Position numbers and translations under genes: made by a program
The notes under the pieces: model-generated
What the model was told of the DNA's origin: nothing
Databases searched by the model: none
The model's input: only the letters and a program-made list of their open reading frames with translations
Assembly: GCF_002257565.1 (NCBI RefSeq)
Contig: NZ_CP022736.1
Location: 4,216,001 to 4,280,000 of the forward strand
From: Herbaspirillum sp. meg3
GTDB taxonomy: Bacteria > Pseudomonadota > Gammaproteobacteria > Burkholderiales > Burkholderiaceae_D
Length of the DNA: 64,000 nucleotides
Direction: 5' to 3'
In this document: one piece after another, positions 35,393 to 44,288 of the stretch
Layout: each line of letters begins with the position of its first letter
Numbering within the stretch: position 1 is the first letter of the stretch

Positions 35393-36868
35393 ATGCACGT
35401 CATTCAAGAAGAAGCGACTTTGTTCAATTTCGTCCTGTTTGGAGCGACAGGCGATCTGGCGATGCGCAAGATCATTCCGGCGCTGTTCTCCGCGCATCTT
35501 GACGGCAAATTGCATCAAGACGGTCGTATCATTTGCGTTTCTAACCAGCAGTTGAGCCAGGACGCCTATCTTGACTGGGCGCAGACCCAGGCCGGCGCAC
35601 ATGTGAGCGAAGGTATTGCTGGTGAGAATGCGAAAAAGTGGCAAAGTTTTCTCGCAAGAATTGCCTACGTCGTGCTCGACGCCAACAATGCCGCTGACTA
35701 CACCCTGCTCGGCCAGCAGCTCAATACAGAAGCCGTCACGGTGTTTTATCTGGCAACGTCGCCGAAACTGTTTGAACCGATCTGCAACCATCTGGCCGCG
35801 AGCAGTATTTCTCTCGACAATGCCCGCGTCGTGCTGGAAAAGCCGCTGGGTCATGACCTGCAGTCCTCGCGCGCGATCAACGACGCCGTGGCGCGCGTGT
35901 TCGCGGAAGACCAGATTTATCGCATCGATCACTATTTAGGTAAGGAGTCGGTCCAGAACCTGCTGGCCCTGCGCTTTGCCAACAGCCTGTTTGAACCGCT
36001 GTGGAGACGCGAGTCGATCGAGCATGTGCAACTGACCATCGCCGAGCAGCTTGGGGTGGAAGGCCGCGGCGAGTTTTACGACGGCACCGGCGCCTTGCGC
36101 GATATGGTGCAAAACCATTTGCTGCAGCTGCTGTGCATGGTGGCGATGGAACCTCCGACCTCGCTTGATGCCAATGCTATACGGGATGAAAAAGTCCGCG
36201 TGCTGCGCGCCCTGAAACCGTTCAGCCGCGACGACCTGGAGTCGCACGCCGTGCGCGGCCAATACGCCGCCGGTGCCGTACGCAGCCAGCCGGTCGTCGG
36301 CTATCACCAGGAAGCCGGCATCCCGACGCAATCCAAGACGGAGAGCTTCATTGCTCTGCATGCCGAAATCAATAACTGGCGCTGGGCCGGCGTGCCGTTT
36401 TTCTTGCGCACCGGCAAACGCCTCGCGGAACGCACGGCGGAAATCGTGATTACTTTCCGTCCGATTCCGCACGCGATCATGCCGATGCCGAGCGGCATCC
36501 CGACCAGCAACCGCCTGGTGATCCGCTTGCAGCCGGAAGAATCAATACAGTTGCATTGCTTCGCCAAAGAACCTGGCGACGGCATGGCGATCCAGCCGGT
36601 GGCGCTGGATCTGGCCTTTGATCAGGCGTTCAAGCAAAAGCGAGCCGATGCCTATGAGCGTCTGCTGCTGGATGTGATCCGCGGGAATCTTTCGTTGTTT
36701 GTGCGGCGCGATGAGCAAGAAGCCGCCTGGCGCTGGGTCGAGCCGCTGCTGAACCACTGGCAGAGCACCTCGGCCGCGCCGAAATCGTATTTAGCTGGAA
36801 GTTGGGGACCCAGTGCATCGTCGGCAATGATGTCGCGCGCCGGCGCACACTGGCCAGAAGACCGGTGA
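35393..36868 (+). CDS. zwf: Glucose-6-phosphate 1-dehydrogenase
   Basis: 491 residues, normal length. The dinucleotide fold begins FVLFGATGDLAMRK, and the active-site segment RIDHYLGKESVQN (about residues 178-190) contains the catalytic His and substrate Lys. LEKPLGHD precedes it. Converts glucose-6-phosphate to 6-phosphogluconolactone, entering the Entner-Doudoroff or pentose phosphate route. No clear ribosome site is visible. The usual neighbour pgl is absent; glk-hexR follows after 170 bp. Confidence 0.95.
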   Translation: MHVIQEEATLFNFVLFGATGDLAMRKIIPALFSAHLDGKLHQDGRIICVSNQQLSQDAYLDWAQTQAGAHVSEGIAGENAKKWQSFLARIAYVVLDANNAADYTLLGQQLNTEAVTVFYLATSPKLFEPICNHLAASSISLDNARVVLEKPLGHDLQSSRAINDAVARVFAEDQIYRIDHYLGKESVQNLLALRFANSLFEPLWRRESIEHVQLTIAEQLGVEGRGEFYDGTGALRDMVQNHLLQLLCMVAMEPPTSLDANAIRDEKVRVLRALKPFSRDDLESHAVRGQYAAGAVRSQPVVGYHQEAGIPTQSKTESFIALHAEINNWRWAGVPFFLRTGKRLAERTAEIVITFRPIPHAIMPMPSGIPTSNRLVIRLQPEESIQLHCFAKEPGDGMAIQPVALDLAFDQAFKQKRADAYERLLLDVIRGNLSLFVRRDEQEAAWRWVEPLLNHWQSTSAAPKSYLAGSWGPSASSAMMSRAGAHWPEDR

Positions 36869-37038
36869 TCAAATTGATAAAGCCATAACGCACCAAATGG
36901 CACAATCGTGCCGGTTTGACGTTACTGCTTTACCAAAACGGATTTGCGCAAAGCGAGCTACACTACGCCACTGCGATCTGCATACCGTTCAGAATCACCG
37001 ATAACGCATAACCGTTTTTATTCGGAAAGTTTTACTAC

Positions 37039-39000
37039 ATGTCTTCAGCATCGCTCATACATGGCAGTTACAATTCGTCGAACACCTTCATGGATGGTCC
37101 GCGCTTGTTGGCTGATATCGGCGGCACCAATGCCCGTTTCGCACTGGAACGTGCGCCCGGGCAAATAGACACCATTCAGACGCTGCGCTGCGCCGATTAC
37201 CCTGAGTTTTCGCAAGCCGTCAAAGCCTATCTGGCGACCAATGAACACCCCGCGATTCATCACGCGGCTATCGCCATCGCCAATCCGGTGCAGGGTGATC
37301 AGATCAAGATGACGAATCACCATTGGGCGTTTTCGATTGAAGAGACGCGCAAGCTGCTCGGTCTCGATACGCTGCTGGTGGTCAATGACTTCACCGCGCT
37401 GTCGATGGCACTGCCGCATCTGGAACAGTCACACTGCATACAGGTCGGCGGCGGACATGGACTGGAAGGCGGCGTGATCGGCCTGGTCGGCGCCGGCACC
37501 GGCCTGGGCGTTGGCGGCCTGATCCCGAGCGAAGGCCGCTGGATTGCGCTGGGCAGCGAAGGTGGTCACGTCTCGTTCTCGCCTGCCGATGAAAAAGAAG
37601 CGGCGATCCTGCAATATTGCTGGCGCACTTATAAGCACGTCTCGGCTGAACGCCTGATCTCCGGCCCCGGCCTGGAAATGATTTACAGCGCGCTGTGCGA
37701 GATCAACAAGATCAAGAACGCCGAAGAGCTAGCAGCGCCGCAAATCGTCGACCGCGCACTGAACCAGAAAGATGCGCTGTGCCTGGAAGTGGTCGATTGC
37801 TTCTGCGGCATGCTCGGCACGCTGGCGTCCAACGTCGCCGTCACATTGGGCACATTGGGTGGTATCTATATTGGCGGCGGCGTGGTGCCGCATCTGGGCG
37901 ATTACTTTGCGCGCTCGGCCTTCCGCGCCCGTTTTGAAAGCAAAGGGCGTTTCGACGCCTACATGCAAAAGATTCCGACCTATGTCATCACAGCGCCCTA
38001 CCCGGCTTTCGTCGGGGTTGCCGCGATTCTCGCCGAGCGTCTGGGCGGCGGCAATGCCGTGCCTTTCCTGGAGCGCATCCGCAAGGCGCGCTCGCAATTT
38101 TCGCCGGCGGAAGAACGCGTCGCCAGCCTGATTCTGGCGCACCCACGCGCCGTCATGAGCGAACCGATCTCGGAAATCGCCCGCCGCGCCAACGTCAGCC
38201 AGCCGACCGTGATCCGCTTCTGCCGCACCATGGGCTGCCAGGGTCTGGCCGACTTCAAACTGAAACTCGCCTCTGGCGTCACCGGCACCGTGCCGGTCGC
38301 GCATAGCCAGGTGCACGTGGGCGACTCGCCACTGGACGTCGGCGTCAAGGTGGTCGACAACACTATCGCGGCGATGATGGAAGTGCGCGACAGCCTCAAC
38401 GCCGATACCCTGAGCAAGGTCATCGAAGTACTGAGCCACGCCACCCGTGTGGAGTTCTATGGTTTCGGCAGCTGCGGCCTGGTGGCCGAAGACGCGCAAC
38501 AGAAGTTCTTCCGCCTCGGCATTCCATCGACTGCCTACACCGACCCGCAATTGCAGGAAGTGTCGGCATCGCTGTTGAAGAATACCGACGTCGCCGTGAT
38601 CATCTCCAACTCCGGCCGCCTGCGCCATCTGGCGACCACGGTCGAAGTCGCGGTCAACTCCGGCGCGACCATCATCGCGCTGGCGCCAAGCAATTCGCAG
38701 CTGGCCAAGCGCGCCGACTTTACGCTGGCAGTCGAACACGACGAAGGCAGCATGATGCACATTCCGATGGTGTCGCGCATTCTGCTGCTCTTGCTGGTCG
38801 ACGTACTGGCAGTGGGTGTGTCGCTGAACCGCTCCAGCCCGTTCGCCGAGCTGCAGCGCCAGGCCAAGCGCGGCATCCTCGCTCACATCGCCTCCACGCA
38901 TGACGTGATCGGCGACAAGGTGTCGGCGGCAGGTGAGCACACTGACGAGCGCCACGGTGAAGAAAGCGGCAAACCCAATCTGATCTCGCATACCAAATAA
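37039..39000 (+). CDS. glk: Bifunctional glucokinase / HexR (RpiR-family) regulator
   Basis: 653 residues in two parts. Residues about 20-340 are a bacterial glucokinase (LLADIGGTNARFALE, VNDFTALSMAL, GAGTGLGVGGLIP, EGGHVSF). Residues about 345-640 are HexR-like: an HTH_6 domain (SEIARRANVSQPTVIRFCR) and a SIS sugar-phosphate isomerase-like domain (EFYGFGSCGLVAEDAQQKFF, ISNSGR). Fusion of the first enzyme of glucose use with the regulator of the pathway is known in Burkholderiales. It phosphorylates glucose and probably represses gts and zwf via the palindrome at 35335. Confidence 0.93.
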   Translation: MSSASLIHGSYNSSNTFMDGPRLLADIGGTNARFALERAPGQIDTIQTLRCADYPEFSQAVKAYLATNEHPAIHHAAIAIANPVQGDQIKMTNHHWAFSIEETRKLLGLDTLLVVNDFTALSMALPHLEQSHCIQVGGGHGLEGGVIGLVGAGTGLGVGGLIPSEGRWIALGSEGGHVSFSPADEKEAAILQYCWRTYKHVSAERLISGPGLEMIYSALCEINKIKNAEELAAPQIVDRALNQKDALCLEVVDCFCGMLGTLASNVAVTLGTLGGIYIGGGVVPHLGDYFARSAFRARFESKGRFDAYMQKIPTYVITAPYPAFVGVAAILAERLGGGNAVPFLERIRKARSQFSPAEERVASLILAHPRAVMSEPISEIARRANVSQPTVIRFCRTMGCQGLADFKLKLASGVTGTVPVAHSQVHVGDSPLDVGVKVVDNTIAAMMEVRDSLNADTLSKVIEVLSHATRVEFYGFGSCGLVAEDAQQKFFRLGIPSTAYTDPQLQEVSASLLKNTDVAVIISNSGRLRHLATTVEVAVNSGATIIALAPSNSQLAKRADFTLAVEHDEGSMMHIPMVSRILLLLLVDVLAVGVSLNRSSPFAELQRQAKRGILAHIASTHDVIGDKVSAAGEHTDERHGEESGKPNLISHTK

Positions 39001-39089
39001 GCAAGTAAGCGAGAACGTCAGTTAATCAGCTCATCAGTTAAGCGGCGGAGACAAAGAAGGCACGCAACGTACACAAGCCTTCTGTATAA

Positions 39090-39127
39090 AAAATAACCGG
39101 CAAGACCTTCGGGGCTTGCCGGTTTTT
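39090..39127. terminator. Bidirectional terminator between glk-hexR and LysR gene
   Basis: AACCGGCAAG / CTTGCCGGTT stem around an ACCTTCGGGG tip, with an A run on the left and T run on the right. Serves the rightward glk-hexR and the leftward LysR gene. Confidence 0.88.
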
Positions 39128-39157
39128 CTTTGTACGCTTCTTATATAGAGCAGCAAC

Positions 39158-40081
39158 TCAGAACCAGTGATTCGCCTGCTTCAGATCGTCGCGCAACTCA
39201 CGGAAGCAGTGATCGGTCCATTCGCTGCGGCTGACTTCATTACGCCGCATCAGCACGATCTTGCGCTTGAGTGTGGGAAAGCGCAGCGGTGCGACGTGCA
39301 GCGTATCGTCGCGCAGGTAGCTGGTGTACAGGCTAGGCATGATGCCGATGGCAATGCCGGAACGCACCACGCCGTACAACGACTCGCTGTGCACGACGTG
39401 ATAGCGCTTGGACGATGACAAACCATGCTGCAGCAAGGCCGCGGAGGCGAACTCCCACACGCTGCCCTGGGTGAACAAGACAATTTCCTCACCCGCCATC
39501 TGACGCCAGTGCACTTCCTTGGAGCCGGCCAAAGGATGCTCGCGCGACACGATCAGCACCAACTCATCCTCGAACAAGGTCACGGTATCGAGCGACGCCG
39601 AATCCGGATCAGGCGGTTTGATGCCGACGCAAAAATCCAGCTTGCCGGTATGCAGCGCCGCCAGCAGTGCGTCATTGGGCATATCCGACAACATGATTTC
39701 CACATGCTCGTCGTGGGCCGCGTTGTAGCGCGCGATCACGGCGGCGGTCAGCGTGACGGCAGAAGGAATGGCGCCGATACGGATGCGATGGCGCCCGGTC
39801 CCGATCACGTGCTGGATATCGTTGAAGGTATTGGCGGCCGTATTGAGCAGATGTTTGGCGTATTCCAGCACCACCGCGCCCTGTGCAGTCAGGCCGATCT
39901 GGTGCGTGGTGCGGTCGAACAATTTGGTGCCGAGCTGGTTCTCCAACTGCTTGATGGAGGCGCTGAGCGCCGGCTGTGTGACGGATAGCTCTTCCGCCGC
40001 CCGGCTAAAACTGTTGGTAGAAGCCAACGTTGCCAGCGCTTGAAGATGGCGCAGAGTAACCTTGTTATTGAGCTTGATCAT
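39158..40081 (-). CDS. LysR-family regulator of the nucleoside/porin locus
   Basis: 307 residues. N-terminal HTH at about 10-68 (LRHLQALATLASTNSFSRAAEELSVTQPALSASIKQLE); effector domain from about 95. It reads away from the porin gene, the standard arrangement for LysR control of a divergent operon. Probable target: porin, PotD-type importer, nucleoside hydrolase and deaminase genes. Effector unknown. Confidence 0.85.
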   Translation of the reverse strand: MIKLNNKVTLRHLQALATLASTNSFSRAAEELSVTQPALSASIKQLENQLGTKLFDRTTHQIGLTAQGAVVLEYAKHLLNTAANTFNDIQHVIGTGRHRIRIGAIPSAVTLTAAVIARYNAAHDEHVEIMLSDMPNDALLAALHTGKLDFCVGIKPPDPDSASLDTVTLFEDELVLIVSREHPLAGSKEVHWRQMAGEEIVLFTQGSVWEFASAALLQHGLSSSKRYHVVHSESLYGVVRSGIAIGIMPSLYTSYLRDDTLHVAPLRFPTLKRKIVLMRRNEVSRSEWTDHCFRELRDDLKQANHWF

Positions 40082-40288
40082 GGCAATGGCCCGCTTTCGC
40101 CCGCCCCGTAAGCACTACATGCCGAATACCTAGCAGAAGCGCACAAGATGGTTATAAGTTAAATTTATGAAATTATAAAAATAAACAAATTATATTATTT
40201 ATCCAATTATCATATTCTGCATCCCGGTGGCATAACGCCTAAAACGTATTTTTTATTTTCTCGGGCTCTGCGCCCGATTTCCGGGGGG
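40082..40288. promoter_or_regulatory. AT-rich divergent promoter region LysR / porin
   Basis: 207 bp, very AT-rich between 40150 and 40215, with TTATAAG- and ATTATA-like stretches suitable for promoters. No clear operator dyad could be defined by eye. Confidence 0.35.
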
Positions 40289-41413
40289 ATGGTGATGATG
40301 AAGCAATGGGTGATCGGCACAATGGCAATTCCGGCATTGTTGGCAGGTGCGCAAGCACAAGCGCAAAGCAAGGTGGAAATTTATGGTTTGATCTCCGGCG
40401 GCATCGGCTATCTGAGCAATCAGGGCGGCCCGCACAATCTGGAAGCCCTGAGCGGCACCAACCAGAATCCACGCATCGGCTTCCGCGGTCAGGAAGACCT
40501 GGGCGGCGGCTCGAAAGCCATCTTCAATCTGGAAAACGGCTTCAACATGATGACCGGCGGCACAGCGCAAAACGGCCGCCTGTTCGGTCGCCTGTCCTAT
40601 GTCGGCCTGAGCAACAACGACCTCGGCACGCTGACGCTGGGCCGCCAGTACGAAGCAGTCAAGGACTACCTCGGCCCGGTGGTGATCGCCAGTAACGGTG
40701 TCCACATCGGCGATAACGACAACGGCTACAACAACCTGCGCGCACAGAATTCGGTCAAGTACATCAGCCCGACCTTCAACAATTTCAACGTCACCGCGCT
40801 GTACGGCTTCGGCGAAGTGGCGGGCGATACCAGCATCAACCGCGTCATGAGCATCGGTTCCGGCTACAAGAGCGAGCGTTTCAAATGGGCTGTTGCCTAC
40901 ACCCAGATGGATACACCCAACAGCGCCCAGAGCCCTGACGGTGCGATGTCCAACGACTACGCCAGCTCGCTGCTGCTGTTCAACAAGAGCGCCGTCCACA
41001 GCACTGCGGGCGTACAGAAGCAACGCATCCTCGGCACCGGCGGCTTTTACACTGTGGGCAATACCGATTTCGGCATGATGTACAGCAACGTCAAGTATGA
41101 CTACCTGGACAACACCAAGCTGACGCTGCAAAACCTGGACTTGAACCTCGTCCATCACATGACGCCGGCGCTGAATCTGGGCGCGTCCTACTTCTATACC
41201 GTCGGCAAGTACGACACCATCAACACCAATCCGAAGTGGCATCAGGTCAACTTCCAGGCGGATTACTTCCTGTCCAAGCGCACTGACGTAGCGATCACCT
41301 ACAGCTACCAGATCGCTGCCGGCGACGCCAAGAACGCCACTATCTTCGGCTTCCCATCGTCCAGCGACAAGCACCAAGGTGTTCTGATGCTGGGCATGCG
41401 TCACGTATTCTAA
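40289..41413 (+). CDS. Outer-membrane porin upstream of the nucleoside importer genes
   Basis: 374 residues (372 or 371 if a later ATG at 40295 or 40298 is used, which fits the GGGGGG ribosome site better). Signal peptide ends AQAQS; first strand KVEIYGLISGGIGY; GFRGQEDLGGGSKAIF block; C-terminal HVF. More divergent from the other three porins here than they are from each other, by eye. As first gene before an importer, hydrolase and deaminase it likely admits the same compound through the outer membrane. Confidence 0.88.
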   Translation: MVMMKQWVIGTMAIPALLAGAQAQAQSKVEIYGLISGGIGYLSNQGGPHNLEALSGTNQNPRIGFRGQEDLGGGSKAIFNLENGFNMMTGGTAQNGRLFGRLSYVGLSNNDLGTLTLGRQYEAVKDYLGPVVIASNGVHIGDNDNGYNNLRAQNSVKYISPTFNNFNVTALYGFGEVAGDTSINRVMSIGSGYKSERFKWAVAYTQMDTPNSAQSPDGAMSNDYASSLLLFNKSAVHSTAGVQKQRILGTGGFYTVGNTDFGMMYSNVKYDYLDNTKLTLQNLDLNLVHHMTPALNLGASYFYTVGKYDTINTNPKWHQVNFQADYFLSKRTDVAITYSYQIAAGDAKNATIFGFPSSSDKHQGVLMLGMRHVF

Positions 41414-41424
41414 ATTGTCGTACC

Positions 41425-41455
41425 AGGCCTGTCTTCCCATGGACAGGCCTAAAAT
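41425..41455 (+). terminator. Hairpin after the porin gene
   Basis: Perfect 9-bp stem AGGCCTGTC/GACAGGCCT with an 8-nt loop, then TAAAATA. Weak T tail; probably a partial terminator separating porin from importer expression. Confidence 0.55.
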
Positions 41456-41492
41456 AGGCATCGCATCTGATTATGTCTAAAGGAAATCTATT

Positions 41493-42536
41493 TTGAAAAA
41501 AGCAAGTTTGGCGGGCATGCTTGCCCTTCTCGGTACGGGCCTGCTCACCCTGGCAGTCTCCCCAGCCCATGCCGAGAAACGGACGCTGGTATTGTCCGCC
41601 TACCCGATCGCACAGCCGCTGTTCAACAAGTACGTGTATGCGCCGTTCAAGGAAAAATGCGGCTGTGAAATCGTGGTGGAAACCGGCAACAACGCCGACC
41701 GTATCGCCAAGCTGGATGCACGTCGCGACAATCCGGTGGTCGATCTGGTGTTGTTGTCGGACTTCGGCATGCTGGAAGCCTCGCGCAAAGGCTTGATCCA
41801 GCCGCTCGACTACAGCAAGCTCAAGAACTACAGCCAGATCTATCCGTTCGCACGCAACCCTATCGGCGGCAACTACGCGGTTGGTTACACCATTTATTCC
41901 GTCGGTCTGGTGTATCGCACCGACAAGATCAAGTCGCTGACCTCATGGAAAGACCTGTGGCGCGACGACATGAAGGGCCGTATCGCGCTGCCCGACGTCA
42001 GCACCACGCAAGGCCCGCTGGCGCTGCAAATGGCTGACATCGCCTGGGGCGGCAAGACGGAAAACTTCAGCACCGGCATGCAAAAGATCCTGGCCATCAA
42101 GAACAACGTGGTGACCTTCTCCAAGAACAGCGCGCAGTTGTCTTCGCTGTTTGCACAGGATGAAATCTGGGCCGCACCGGTGGCGCGCTTCACCTGGGCG
42201 CAACTGATGAAGACCGGCATGCCGCTGAAATGGAGCATCCCGGCCGAAGGTCAGGCCGCCGGCATGAACGTGATGGGTATCGTCAACAAATCCAAGAACG
42301 CCGATCTGGCTTACCAGCTGATGGATTTCTGGCTGTCGAAAGAAGTACAGACCGCACTGGCGATGGAGCTGGTCGACTCGCCTGTGAACACTCAGGTCGT
42401 GCTGCCGAAAGACAAGGCCGAGTTCAACACTTATGGCGGCGAGCACATTGCCTCGCTCAAGTTCGTCAAACCCGAAACCTTGCTCAAGCATCGCTCGGCA
42501 TGGCTGGAGCAATGGAACAAGGGCATCAGTAAATAA
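41493..42536 (+). CDS. Periplasmic binding protein, PotD/Fe-type fold
   Basis: 347 residues. Start codon is TTG, supported by AAAGGAA 9 bases upstream and by the signal peptide that begins there (KKASLAGMLALLG...SPAHA). SBP_bac_8-type fold resembling PotD/thiamine/iron-binding proteins (VVETGNNADRIAKLDARR, DLVLLSDFGMLEASRKGLI). Followed by PotB-, PotC- and PotA-like genes and by nucleoside-acting enzymes, so a nucleoside or related base compound is a better guess than polyamine. The substrate is inferred only from context. Confidence 0.82.
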   Translation: MKKASLAGMLALLGTGLLTLAVSPAHAEKRTLVLSAYPIAQPLFNKYVYAPFKEKCGCEIVVETGNNADRIAKLDARRDNPVVDLVLLSDFGMLEASRKGLIQPLDYSKLKNYSQIYPFARNPIGGNYAVGYTIYSVGLVYRTDKIKSLTSWKDLWRDDMKGRIALPDVSTTQGPLALQMADIAWGGKTENFSTGMQKILAIKNNVVTFSKNSAQLSSLFAQDEIWAAPVARFTWAQLMKTGMPLKWSIPAEGQAAGMNVMGIVNKSKNADLAYQLMDFWLSKEVQTALAMELVDSPVNTQVVLPKDKAEFNTYGGEHIASLKFVKPETLLKHRSAWLEQWNKGISK

Positions 42537-42558
42537 GGCCCTGACGGCTTCACTCAAC

Positions 42559-42587
42559 GCCCGGGATCGCAAGACGCCATCCCGGGC
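42559..42587. other. Stem-loop between binding protein and permease genes
   Basis: Perfect 9-bp stem GCCCGGGAT/ATCCCGGGC with an 11-nt loop, 23 bp after the binding-protein stop; no T run. Likely limits read-through or guards the upstream message. Confidence 0.65.
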
Positions 42588-42637
42588 TTGCGCATCTGTC
42601 ATACCAAGCAAGTAGCAAGTAAACGGAGTCGCAACAC

Positions 42638-43498
42638 ATGGTTGCACATGATAAAAAACGCTTAGGCATCCTGCTGGTGACGCCGGCCCTGATCTTCACG
42701 GTGGTCTGCTTCCTGCTGCCGGTGCTGGCCTTGTTGCTGGACGCCTTCCGTGTCGGTGGTCCGGACAGTGTCGACGGTGCGGCATTGCACTGGGGCGTGG
42801 ATCGTTTCGTCGCCTTCTTCTCAGAACCGCTCAATCGCCAGGTCTTCATGCGCACCTTGCGCATTGCCGCGCTGGTGACGCTGTTCTCGGCGTTGCTGTC
42901 CTATCCGGCGGCACAAGCCATCGTGCGTGTATCGCCGCGCTATCGCGGACTGGTACTGGGCATGATGATTCTGCCGCTGATGGTGTCGCCGATTGCGCGC
43001 ACCTACGCCTGGATCGTGCTGTTCGGCCGCAACGGTGCGATCAATTCCATCCTGTTGCAGCTGGGCCTGGCCGATGAGCCGCAACGGCTGCTGTTCAGCG
43101 AAATGGCGGTCTTCGTCGGTCTGCTGCAATTGCTGCTGCCGCTGATGCTGATGTCACTGGTCAGCTCGATGGAAAATCTCTCGCGCGACATCACGCTGGC
43201 CGCCTCGACACTCGGCGCCAATGCCTGGCAGGTATTTACCCGCGTCACGCTGCCCTTGACGCAGGAAGGCCTGATCGTTGGCGGCACGCTGGTGTTCACC
43301 GGCTGCGTCACCGCCTATGTCACTCCGGCATTGCTGGGCGGCCCCAAGGTGTTGATGCTGGAAACCCTGCTGTATCAAAAAGTCAGCGTCGAAAGTGATT
43401 TCGGCACCGCCAATGTGATCGCGGTCATCCTGGTTGCCATGACGCTCGCCGTCAACGCCGGATTGAAACGCATCTCTTCCAGCCGGAGTTCGACATGA
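42638..43498 (+). CDS. ABC transporter permease, PotB type
   Basis: 286 residues, six TM helices and the EAA loop SRDITLAASTLGANAWQVFTRVTLP (about residues 182-206) that docks on the ATPase. It overlaps the next permease gene by 4 bp. Channel subunit of the importer whose substrate is proposed to be a nucleoside-like compound. Confidence 0.86.
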   Translation: MVAHDKKRLGILLVTPALIFTVVCFLLPVLALLLDAFRVGGPDSVDGAALHWGVDRFVAFFSEPLNRQVFMRTLRIAALVTLFSALLSYPAAQAIVRVSPRYRGLVLGMMILPLMVSPIARTYAWIVLFGRNGAINSILLQLGLADEPQRLLFSEMAVFVGLLQLLLPLMLMSLVSSMENLSRDITLAASTLGANAWQVFTRVTLPLTQEGLIVGGTLVFTGCVTAYVTPALLGGPKVLMLETLLYQKVSVESDFGTANVIAVILVAMTLAVNAGLKRISSSRSST

Positions 43499-44274
43499 AA
43501 GAAGGTTTATTTTCCCGCGCCATCCTGTGGCTGGTTTTTCTGTTCCTGCTGGGACCGTTCATCATCGTCTTTCTGGCGGGTTTCAGCGCCGGCGAAACGC
43601 TGGCGTTTCCGCCGACATCCTATTCGCTGCGCTGGATCTTTGAAGTGCTGTCAGCGGAAGAATTTCAGCGCGCATTCCAGACCAGCCTTGAGATCGGCTT
43701 GCTGGCGACCGTAGTTGCCTTGCTGCTCGGCGTGCCGGTGGCCTACGCCATGTCGCGCATGCCACCGCCGGGCATGGGCGCGATCAAACAAATTTTGACC
43801 TCGCCGCTGATCGTTCCGGCGATGCTGGTGGGGCTGGGTCTGCTGCGTCATTTTGTGCTGCTGGTGGATGCGCCGGTATTCCTCGGCCTGCTGATCGGCC
43901 ATATCGGCTTGCTCACCCCTTATGCGGTGCGCGTGGTGTACGCCAGCCTGGTCAATCTGCGCGTCGATATCGAAGAAGCTGCGATCACGCTGGGCGCTTC
44001 GCGCTCGCAGACCTTTTTCCTGATCGTGTTGCCGAATATCCGCAGCGCCGTCATTGCTGCCTTCTTCCTGGCCTTTGTCACCTCGTTCAACCAGGTGCCG
44101 GTGTCGCTGTTCCTGACCGGTCCTGGCATCAGCACCTTGCCGATCGAGATGCTGGGCCATATGGAAAACAGTTTCGATCCTTCGATCGCCGCCCTGTCGA
44201 CCTTGCTGGTCTTGTTCACCATGGCCTTTGTGCTGGTGACCGAGAAGGTACTGGGCATTTCAAAATACATGTGA
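43495..44274 (+). CDS. ABC transporter permease, PotC type
   Basis: 259 residues, six TM helices, EAA loop VDIEEAAITLGASRSQTFFLIVLP (about 155-178). ATGA overlap with the PotB-like gene. Its stop overlaps a GTG that could start the ATPase gene (GTGA), so the four importer genes are tightly coupled. Confidence 0.86.
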   Translation: MKEGLFSRAILWLVFLFLLGPFIIVFLAGFSAGETLAFPPTSYSLRWIFEVLSAEEFQRAFQTSLEIGLLATVVALLLGVPVAYAMSRMPPPGMGAIKQILTSPLIVPAMLVGLGLLRHFVLLVDAPVFLGLLIGHIGLLTPYAVRVVYASLVNLRVDIEEAAITLGASRSQTFFLIVLPNIRSAVIAAFFLAFVTSFNQVPVSLFLTGPGISTLPIEMLGHMENSFDPSIAALSTLLVLFTMAFVLVTEKVLGISKYM

Positions 44275-44288
44275 GACGCGAGAGCACG

